Source: Dehalococcoidia bacterium (GTDB lineage: Bacteria > Chloroflexota > Dehalococcoidia > UBA2979). From it: a stretch of 44,128 nucleotides of DNA. The notes under the pieces are model-generated. The model was given only the letters and a program-made list of their open reading frames with translations, did no database searches and was not told the origin of the DNA. The stretch is taken from contig JAQWMB010000024.1 in the NCBI GenBank assembly GCA_029246995.1, positions 1-44,128 on the forward strand, read 5' to 3'. Shown here piece after piece: positions 34,337 through 40,943 of this stretch (positions are counted from its first letter, which is position 1; each line of letters begins with the position of its first letter). Both the position numbers and the translations under genes were made by a program.

Positions 34337-34840
34337 CTATAGTGGGGCAAGTGTTGTTACTAAGGTTCTGCCTTCCATCGCAATGCTTTTTTCAATCAAA
34401 CACTGATCTTTTACTATTTCTAAGAATTTTTCTAGCAGCTCTTGCCCAATTTCAGGATGTGTAATTTCTCTTGCTCGAAACATCACTGAGACTCTTACTT
34501 TATTTCCAGCAGCTAGAAATTTCATTGCATTTCTTGCTTTGAGTTCCAAATCATGTTGTCCTATGCGGACTTTCATTCTAATCTCACGAACAACAATTTT
34601 TGTAGATGCTTTTTTATTTTCTTTTGCTTTTTTATTTTGCTGATATTTGAATTTGCCATAATCAATAATTTTGCATACTGGTGGCTTAGCTTTTGGCGAT
34701 ATTTCGATTAAATCTAAACCGCGATCTTCTGCTAGTTCAATTGCTTCATTGATGCTCAGCACTCCTATTTGTTCTTCTTCGCTTACCACTCTCACTTCTG
34801 GCGCCGTAATTTGTTTATTTATTTTTATATCTTTACTGAT
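34337..34840 (-). CDS. infC: Translation initiation factor IF-3 (AUC start)
   Basis: A 167-residue IF-3, which keeps 30S subunits free and proofreads initiation. The N-terminal domain has KDIKINKQITAPEVRVV and LSINEAIELAEDRGLDLIEISP; the C-terminal domain has VREIRMKVRIGQHDLELKARNA and the final EGRTLVT. The first ordinary codon (GTG 34795) would remove the first 15 conserved residues. The frame extends upstream to ATC at 34838-34840, exactly six bases after a perfect AAGGAG. IF-3 genes in E. coli and others use AUU-type starts that IF-3 itself discriminates against, giving autoregulation. ATC is therefore taken as the start, which implies the same control here. Confidence 0.93.
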   Translation of the reverse strand: MSKDIKINKQITAPEVRVVSEEEQIGVLSINEAIELAEDRGLDLIEISPKAKPPVCKIIDYGKFKYQQNKKAKENKKASTKIVVREIRMKVRIGQHDLELKARNAMKFLAAGNKVRVSVMFRAREITHPEIGQELLEKFLEIVKDQCLIEKSIAMEGRTLVTTLAPL

Positions 34841-34936
34841 TACATACTCCTTTTAAAATATTAACAAGTTAGAAAATCTTACCAAAGAAATAGAAAAATT
34901 CCATGCAAAAAATAATAAAGTTGCATCTATAAATTT

Positions 34937-35464
34937 TTATGAAGTAATGGGTTCGTAGTTAATAACGACATCACCTTTTTCAACTCGTGATAACTCTTCA
35001 AATGGAATTGAGGTAATTTTACCTTTTATAGGTATTTTAATTTCATTTTGCATTTTCATTGCTTCAACAATACATGTTGTTTCGCCGGCTTCAATAACAT
35101 CACCTACTTGTACATTAATTTTAGCTACTATACCTGCTAATGGTGCAGTAATGACTCCATCAGGATCGGCAGATCCACCACCAGCACTGGATTTTTTCTT
35201 CCCAGTAACATTAAATACTGGATAAAGAACATTGTTAATTGTTACAGTTTTTCCACCAGAAGCAGACTGAATAAATATGTCTATTGATTTATTATTTATA
35301 GATAGAGATATTTTTTTTCCTTGTTTATCTATTAGCTTATCAATTGAATATGTAGTTTCTTCTTTTGATTCAACGTTAGTTATTGATGCGGTGATATTGC
35401 CATCGTTTTCTTCAACGTGCACAGAATATATTACTCCATCAATAGATAGTTTACTTATTGCCAA
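34937..35464 (-). CDS. accB: Biotin carboxyl carrier protein of an acyl-CoA carboxylase
   Basis: A 175-residue biotin carrier. The last 75 residues form the biotinyl domain with PLAGIVAKINVQVGD and the biotin-attachment motif EAMKMQNE; the Lys of MKM is modified. The N-terminal half resembles the region found between biotin carboxylase and the biotinyl domain in fused acyl-CoA carboxylases, joined by a Gly/Ser linker (SSAGGGSAD). The start is TTG at 35464, six bases after AGGAG and overlapping the accC end by 10 bases. The partner carboxyltransferase is not in the window, so acetyl- versus propionyl-CoA specificity is open. Confidence 0.88.
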   Translation of the reverse strand: MAISKLSIDGVIYSVHVEENDGNITASITNVESKEETTYSIDKLIDKQGKKISLSINNKSIDIFIQSASGGKTVTINNVLYPVFNVTGKKKSSAGGGSADPDGVITAPLAGIVAKINVQVGDVIEAGETTCIVEAMKMQNEIKIPIKGKITSIPFEELSRVEKGDVVINYEPITS

Positions 35465-36993
35465 CCTGAGCTCCTAAAATCTCTTCTCATACTATAAATT
35501 CTTCCTGCTCGTGCCCAATTATTTGTTTCAGTTGTTGCTGGTGTACCAGTATTTTTAGAAGTAGAAAAGTTAGTTGACCATGCTGCAGCAATTAATGCAA
35601 AGTCGTTATTATCAGCAAAATCTTGTTTAGATGGCATGACAAAATTTTCTTCTAGCCAATTTGTATGAAAAGCTCCAGTAATGAATGCTTCGTTATTTAA
35701 TAGTTCTTGATGAAATGGAATATTGGTTTGAATGCCACCAATTTGTAATTCTATAAGGGCGCGTTGCATTCTAGCAATTGCTTCTTGGCGATCAACTCCC
35801 CATACTATTAATTTCCCAAGTAATGAATCATAAAATAAAGGAACATCCAAGCCTTCATAGATCATTGAATCAAATCTAACGCCTGGCCCATTTGGTAGCT
35901 CAAGGCTACCAATTAATCCAAGGGAAGGCATAAATTCACTGAATGGGTCTTCGCCGTTAATCCTGCATTCTATTGACCATCCACGAGGCGTCGGTTGTGT
36001 CGGGAATAATGTTGTTAACGATTCCCCTTGCGCTACTCTTAATTGAGTCTTTACGAGATCAACTCCATATACTAATTCTGTCACTGGATGTTCTACTTGC
36101 AATCTTGCATTTACCTCTAAGAAATAAAATTGTTTTGTTTTTTCATCTAGTAAAAACTCCACAGTACCAGCATTTTGGTAGTTGCATGATTTTGCTGCTT
36201 CTATTGCAGCGTTACAAATAGCAGTTCGTAACTCTTTATCAACTGCAGGTGATGGCGACTCTTCAATTAATTTTTGGTTTCGTCTTTGAATAGAGCAATC
36301 TCGTTCACCAAACGCGATAACGTTACCATGTGCATCAGCCATAATTTGTACTTCGATGTGCCTTGCCCCTGTGACGAATTTTTCTAAAAAGATGGTTGCA
36401 TCACCAAATGCAGAAGCCGCTTCGTTAGCAGCAAGATCAATAATTTCTAGTGCTTCTTTTTCATTTTCTATCAACCTAATACCCCTACCGCCACCACCAG
36501 CAGATGCTTTCACAAGCAGGGGAACGCCAATACGTTTAATTTCTTTTAAAATAGTTTTTGTATCTTTTCTATCTACATCATTTTTTCCTGGCGCAATAGG
36601 AACATTGGCTTTTTCCATTAATTCTCTAGCTGATGTTTTATTTCCTATAGCACGCATCGCACCAGCGCTTGGGCCAATGAAGGTAATTTTATTTTTTTCA
36701 CATGCTTCTGCAAATAGGGGGTTTTCTGATAAGAATCCATATCCTGGATGGATAGCATTTGCTTTTGTTTGTTTAGCAGCATCTATGATCTTATCTATTG
36801 ATAGATATGAGTTTGCTGATTCTGGAGGACCAATACATATTGACTCATCTGCATGACGAACATGCAGAGCATCTTCGTCCGCCTCTGAGTACACAGCAAC
36901 AGACTGAATACCTAATTCTTTACATGCACGTATTACTCGTAAAGCAATTTCACCACGATTTGCTATCAGCACTTTAGAAATTTTTTTAGGCAT
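35455..36993 (-). CDS. accC: Biotin carboxylase subunit of an acyl-CoA carboxylase
   Basis: Carboxylates biotin on the carrier protein using ATP and bicarbonate. The 512-residue sequence starts KKISKVLIANRGEIALRVIRA, then shows the ATP-grasp Gly-rich loop KASAGGGGRG, HIEVQIMADAHGN, ERDCSIQRRNQKLIEESP and the catalytic EVNARLQVEHPVTE. About 60 residues beyond the usual end of stand-alone AccC form a low-complexity tail (Asn/Thr/Ser-rich, ending RRDFRSSGWQ), as in alpha subunits of propionyl-type carboxylases. The ATG is three bases after the thrS stop. It is inserted with accB between thrS and infC, genes that are usually adjacent. Confidence 0.95.
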   Translation of the reverse strand: MPKKISKVLIANRGEIALRVIRACKELGIQSVAVYSEADEDALHVRHADESICIGPPESANSYLSIDKIIDAAKQTKANAIHPGYGFLSENPLFAEACEKNKITFIGPSAGAMRAIGNKTSARELMEKANVPIAPGKNDVDRKDTKTILKEIKRIGVPLLVKASAGGGGRGIRLIENEKEALEIIDLAANEAASAFGDATIFLEKFVTGARHIEVQIMADAHGNVIAFGERDCSIQRRNQKLIEESPSPAVDKELRTAICNAAIEAAKSCNYQNAGTVEFLLDEKTKQFYFLEVNARLQVEHPVTELVYGVDLVKTQLRVAQGESLTTLFPTQPTPRGWSIECRINGEDPFSEFMPSLGLIGSLELPNGPGVRFDSMIYEGLDVPLFYDSLLGKLIVWGVDRQEAIARMQRALIELQIGGIQTNIPFHQELLNNEAFITGAFHTNWLEENFVMPSKQDFADNNDFALIAAAWSTNFSTSKNTGTPATTETNNWARAGRIYSMRRDFRSSGWQ

Positions 36994-36996
36994 ATT

Positions 36997-38760
36997 TTAT
37001 TTTCCTGTTGTTATATTTAAGTCAAATGCTCTAGATGATTTTAAATCCATTAATGATGATAATATATCAGATCTGTCTAATTGTCCTAAATCATCACCAT
37101 TTCTTGTACGAACCGACACAGTATTTGATTCCATTTCTTGATCTCCAACAACAAACATAAATGGAATTTTCTTCATTTGTGCGTTTCTAATTTTTGCTCC
37201 CATTCGTTCACTGCTATCATCTACCGTAGCGCTAATCATCACTGATGCAAAATCTTTTTTAATCTCATAGCAGTAATCAACATGACTGTCTGTAATTGGA
37301 ATAATAGCGATTGGTATTGGAGATAGCCAAAAAGGCAGTTTCCCTGCAGTAAATTCTAGATAGATTCCAATAAACCTTTCCAATGAACCTAGTAATGCTC
37401 TATGAATCATGGTTGGTTCTTTTTCATTGCCATCATTACCAATATAGGTAAGATTAAACCGCTTTGGCATTGCTTGATCCAGCTGAATAGTCCCTAACTG
37501 CCAAGAACGATTCAATGCATCCTTGAGATGCATTTCTATTTTAGGTCCGTAGAATGCTGCTTCTGCTTCAGAAACTTCATATTTAAAACCAGCATCTGCT
37601 ACTGAATCCATCAGTAATTGTTCTGCAACATCCCAGTCTTTTGGATCGCCAATAAAATTTTCACCTCGTGTTGCGACGTACATTATTAAATTATCTAATC
37701 CTAAGATTTGATAAATTTCTTTGGTCATATCAAACAATTTACTAATTTCATCTTTTAATTGTTCAGCGGTACAAAAAATGTGTGCATCATCTTGCGCAAA
37801 CGAACGAGCTCTTGTTAATCCGTGCAGTACACCAGATCGTTCATTGCGATGTAATCTGGTAAATTCAGCAAGGCGCATTGGTAATTCACGATATGAATGT
37901 CTGCCATTATTATATAAAGCACAGTGACCTGGGCAGTTCATTGGCTTAATGCCCATTTCTTCATCTTCGATCGGCACTAAAAACATATCTCCATGAAAAT
38001 TTTCATAATGTCCAGAGGTTTTCCAGAGATCAGAATTAAACAGTTGCGGGGTGATTACTTCATCATAGCCATAGGTAAAATAAAGCTCACGTAGAAAGTT
38101 AGTGAGTTCGTTAAAGATAAAGGTTCCTCCAGGAAGAAAGAATGGAGAACCAGGAGAGATTGGATCGAGAAAAAATAGATCTAGTTCTTTTCCTAATCTT
38201 CTGTGGTCACGTGCTGCTGCTTCTTCTCGTGCTTTTAGATATGAATCCAATTCTTCTTGTGATGCGTAAAGGGCACCATATATTCTTTGTAACATTGGAT
38301 TGTTTTCATCACCTTTCCAATATGCACCAGCAACATGAGTGAGTTGAAAAGAACCTATTTGCCCGGTTGAATCAGCGTGGCCACCACGACATAGGTCTTC
38401 AAATTTACCATGTGTAAAATGCCCAACAGTATCTTCTTCAATGTCATCGATGAGTTCTAATTTGTATGGCTGATGTGCAAATATCTTTTTAGCATCTTTT
38501 TTTGAAATCTGCTCACCAGTAATCGGTACATTTCTCTTAACAGATTTCTTCATTCGTTTTTGTAGGACCGTTAGATCAGCTGGTGTGAGAGACCTAGGTA
38601 AATCAAAATCATAATAAAAGCCGGTGTCAATTGGTGGGCCAATAGCGTATTTTGCTTCAGGAAACATCTCTAAGACAGCTTCTGCAAGTACGTGTGCAGC
38701 CGAGTGTCGCATTTTTGCGAGTTCTTCTGCATTAGGTGCATTTGATTCTGCAGTGGCCAT
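36997..38760 (-). CDS. thrS: Threonyl-tRNA synthetase lacking the N-terminal TGS domain
   Basis: A 587-residue class II synthetase for tRNA-Thr. It starts almost directly with the editing domain (MRHSAAHVLAEAV, then HFTHGKFEDLCRGGH with its metal-binding type residues). The catalytic core follows: MNCPGHCALY with the zinc Cys, LHRNERSGVLHGLTRARSFAQDDAH, and MIHRALLGSLERFIGIYLE. The C-terminal anticodon-binding domain starts near PIPIAIIPI. The usual 60-residue TGS domain is absent and no upstream frame supplies it. ATG 38760 is preferred to the TTG four codons earlier because GGAA lies at the right distance. It is divergent from tRNA-Val and heads the thrS-accC-accB-infC block. Confidence 0.95.
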   Translation of the reverse strand: MATAESNAPNAEELAKMRHSAAHVLAEAVLEMFPEAKYAIGPPIDTGFYYDFDLPRSLTPADLTVLQKRMKKSVKRNVPITGEQISKKDAKKIFAHQPYKLELIDDIEEDTVGHFTHGKFEDLCRGGHADSTGQIGSFQLTHVAGAYWKGDENNPMLQRIYGALYASQEELDSYLKAREEAAARDHRRLGKELDLFFLDPISPGSPFFLPGGTFIFNELTNFLRELYFTYGYDEVITPQLFNSDLWKTSGHYENFHGDMFLVPIEDEEMGIKPMNCPGHCALYNNGRHSYRELPMRLAEFTRLHRNERSGVLHGLTRARSFAQDDAHIFCTAEQLKDEISKLFDMTKEIYQILGLDNLIMYVATRGENFIGDPKDWDVAEQLLMDSVADAGFKYEVSEAEAAFYGPKIEMHLKDALNRSWQLGTIQLDQAMPKRFNLTYIGNDGNEKEPTMIHRALLGSLERFIGIYLEFTAGKLPFWLSPIPIAIIPITDSHVDYCYEIKKDFASVMISATVDDSSERMGAKIRNAQMKKIPFMFVVGDQEMESNTVSVRTRNGDDLGQLDRSDILSSLMDLKSSRAFDLNITTGK

Positions 38761-38776
38761 ATTTAATTCCAATTCA

Positions 38777-38801
38777 ATTATATTAGTGTATAACGATCGT
38801 T
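38777..38801 (-). promoter_or_regulatory. Candidate thrS promoter with a 10-bp palindrome
   Basis: A perfect TATAAT on the minus strand (38777-38782) lies about 17 bases before the thrS ATG. Immediately upstream, where the -35 region should be, is the perfect palindrome AACGATCGTT (38792-38801). The -35 match is poor, so an activator or repressor site is possible. Confidence 0.35.
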
Positions 38802-38841
38802 CATTAACAGAAATTATATATTAATTTTTTATTTATTTACA

Positions 38842-38871
38842 TTGACTCTGGTCAGTATTACTAACTACGCT
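38842..38871 (+). promoter_or_regulatory. Candidate promoter of tRNA-Val
   Basis: A near-consensus -35 TTGACT (38842-38847) stands 18 bases from TACGCT (38866-38871), a weak -10. Transcription would begin a few bases before the tRNA. Confidence 0.4.
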
Positions 38872-38881
38872 GTGTAGACGT

Positions 38882-38958
38882 GGGCGGTTAGCTCAGTTGG
38901 TTAGAGCGCTTCGGTGACATCGAAGAGGCCACTGGTTCGAATCCAGTATCGCCCACCA
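38882..38958 (+). tRNA. tRNA-Val (anticodon GAC)
   Basis: A 77-base cloverleaf. The acceptor arm GGGCGGT pairs with ATCGCCC, with one G-U pair. The D arm is GCTC/GAGC. The anticodon stem CTTCG/CGAAG holds loop GTGACAT, giving anticodon GAC, which reads GUC and GUU. The T arm is ACTGG/CCAGT around TTCGAAT. The 3' CCA is encoded. The first lipoprotein gene starts 26 bases downstream on the same strand. Confidence 0.96.
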
Positions 38959-38984
38959 TAATTATCTTTTTTGAGCTCGTGTGT

Positions 38985-40889
38985 ATGAAAAAATTTGTTC
39001 TTATTGCCTCTATTTTATTTATTGCAGGATGCGGCAGTGATACCTCAGCACCACAAACAGCTACCTCAGCACCACAAACAGCTACGTCAGTACCAGAAAC
39101 AGATGCAGATCTTAACAAAAAATTTCTTATTCGTGATCCAAAAGACGTTGTATTGGCTAAAAATAATAAACAACTAACAAAGGCTATGAATTTAGTAGGG
39201 GGTGAATTTACAACAATTGTAGAATCAGATGGTGAGTGCGCACAACGAACACAATTATTTAGTGATGAAATCTCTGATCAAGCTCGCTTCAATCTAGAAG
39301 TTATTTTTGGCAAAAAATTTGATCAATTAAACAATAATGACATTAAGCAAATGATAAGTCTCAATTTACAATCAGAAGATACTTTGGATTGGAGTCAAGC
39401 TACATTTGGAGACACAAAAGTGCCTAGGACTGATTTATCCTCGTATGATGGCATAGAATATTTAACTTGCTTGCAATGGCTCAAATTTGGCGATTCTCTG
39501 AGCCGTGATTTTACTTTCTTAAGGAACTTGTCAGAGATACGATTTTTACATGCACAGTTTTTAACTCTTGGATATTTTAGAATAGTTGACCTACAATCAA
39601 TGACCAAAATTGAGAGCATCATTTTACCGAATAGATTTCTACAACTGCCGGCACTTGCACAATTTAATAGCCTCAAAAACATTGTTGCGAGCAATAGTGC
39701 AACATGTAATATCAAACCGCTGCTTGCAATGCCAAATCTTGAATATCTTGATCTCGAGGATTCTCAATATCATACATCGATAAAACTCCAAGAAAATAGA
39801 ATGAATTATCCATTCACCATGACCGCAGATCCTTCTGGCCAATATCTGCAATTGCTGACCAAAGGTGGAACAAGGCGATTTAATGCTGAGCCTGATTTTA
39901 CGTTATCAGAAGAAGAAACTGAAGGAACACATTATAACAAGCGATATCTCATGGAGGTCATGCAATCTATTTATGAGATAGCTCCAGATATATATGACGT
40001 TATTATCTTTGTAGGAAATGAAGATGAAAGTTTTGCATCTTATAGTGGAGAGGCTACAATGATTAGCAATAACACTCCAGGTATCGGTGATCCAATTTGG
40101 TCTGCAGCAGACTGCTATGGCTCAGAAGGACGCTTACGCGGCATGATTACATTCCCATCACCACAACACTTATTTAGTGTTGATGAATATAGCTGGAATA
40201 GCCCATTTACGCATGAATTATTGCATTTATGGGGAGGGGGGAATCTGCTACCATACTCTGAAGATACTAAAGGCATATTTACAGGAGGGCACTGGGGTGT
40301 AACCTCAGCTGACGGTATTTTAGGAGGCTTCAATAAAGGTTTCTTAGAAGAGGTTGAAACTAATGTCTATCGTGTAAATTATTTTAGCCATAATGGTAAT
40401 GCAGGTTTAGAAAGATCATTATCACCACTAGAGCAGTACTTTATGGGGATACTTCCAGCAGACTCAGTACCTGAGACTGTGATTATGCGTGGCGTACAAC
40501 AAACAGTAAATTCAAAAGGAGAAAAAGGCAATTCATGTGAAGCATACGGATATGAGTGGTGGGATGGATCATGTTTTAAAGCTGACAGCAAAGAGATACT
40601 TACAGTCGACCATATTATAAGAGTTTTTGGTGAACGTTCGCATGAAGGCAATGTTGAAATTTCTATGCTTGTTGTTGCTGTTAGCGAAGAGTCATTAACA
40701 GATCGTGAATGGGAGCAAATCACTCAACCTATATCATGGCTCTCATCAAATCAATACAGCACGCCAACTGATTACAAGATCCTTGATCCAATTTGGAAGG
40801 CTGCCAATGTGGATAAGCCAAAGAATTTATATGACGCATCTAACGGAGCAATTAAAGTAGTTTTCCCAAAACCAGAAATTGCTAGGTAA
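38985..40889 (+). CDS. Lipoprotein with LRR-like region and HExxHxxG metallopeptidase-like domain
   Basis: A 634-residue secreted lipoprotein: signal peptide MKKFVLIASILFIAGC with a lipobox Cys at 16, then a Thr/Ser/Pro linker made of three 7-residue repeats (TSAPQTA). Residues about 145-260 look like degenerate leucine-rich repeats (LRNLSEIRFL, LQSMTKIESIILP, LLAMPNLEYLDL). The C-terminal half contains HELLHLWGG at 410-418, an HExxHxxG zinc motif, followed by GGHWGVTSADG, whose His436 may be the third ligand, and then LSPLEQYFMGILP. I recall similar HExxH...HWG...S(P)xExYxMGxxP proteins from marine metagenomes but no characterised member. ATG 38985 fits the signal peptide; the ribosome binding site is weak. 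Base composition is visibly less AT-rich than the housekeeping genes. Confidence 0.75.
   Translation: MKKFVLIASILFIAGCGSDTSAPQTATSAPQTATSVPETDADLNKKFLIRDPKDVVLAKNNKQLTKAMNLVGGEFTTIVESDGECAQRTQLFSDEISDQARFNLEVIFGKKFDQLNNNDIKQMISLNLQSEDTLDWSQATFGDTKVPRTDLSSYDGIEYLTCLQWLKFGDSLSRDFTFLRNLSEIRFLHAQFLTLGYFRIVDLQSMTKIESIILPNRFLQLPALAQFNSLKNIVASNSATCNIKPLLAMPNLEYLDLEDSQYHTSIKLQENRMNYPFTMTADPSGQYLQLLTKGGTRRFNAEPDFTLSEEETEGTHYNKRYLMEVMQSIYEIAPDIYDVIIFVGNEDESFASYSGEATMISNNTPGIGDPIWSAADCYGSEGRLRGMITFPSPQHLFSVDEYSWNSPFTHELLHLWGGGNLLPYSEDTKGIFTGGHWGVTSADGILGGFNKGFLEEVETNVYRVNYFSHNGNAGLERSLSPLEQYFMGILPADSVPETVIMRGVQQTVNSKGEKGNSCEAYGYEWWDGSCFKADSKEILTVDHIIRVFGERSHEGNVEISMLVVAVSEESLTDREWEQITQPISWLSSNQYSTPTDYKILDPIWKAANVDKPKNLYDASNGAIKVVFPKPEIAR
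39042..39104 (+). repeat. 21-bp tandem repeat in the lipoprotein linker
   Basis: Two identical 21-base units (39042-39062 and 39063-39083) and a third diverged copy (39084-39104) encode TSAPQTA, TSAPQTA and TSVPETD just behind the lipid-modified Cys. It forms a flexible linker and can change length by slippage. Confidence 0.9.
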
Positions 40890-40931
40890 TGTTCTTATCT
40901 ATTATGGCTTCTTCACCAAAAGAAACCTTGC

Positions 40932-40937
40932 TATGCT
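40932..40937 (+). promoter_or_regulatory. Candidate extended -10 giving a leaderless mRNA
   Basis: TGCTATGCT contains an extended -10 (TG, one base, TATGCT at 40932-40937). It ends six bases before the ATG of the second lipoprotein, which has no ribosome binding site, so transcription would start at or next to the ATG. A four-codon frame ATG CTA ATG TCA TGA also overlaps the start. Confidence 0.35.
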
Positions 40938-40943
40938 AATGTC

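Noticed and set aside
36356-36856. 166-residue open frame on the plus strand inside accC
   Set aside because: Antisense to the conserved ATP-grasp region; its low-complexity Ser/Phe/Leu content follows from the opposite strand's codons.
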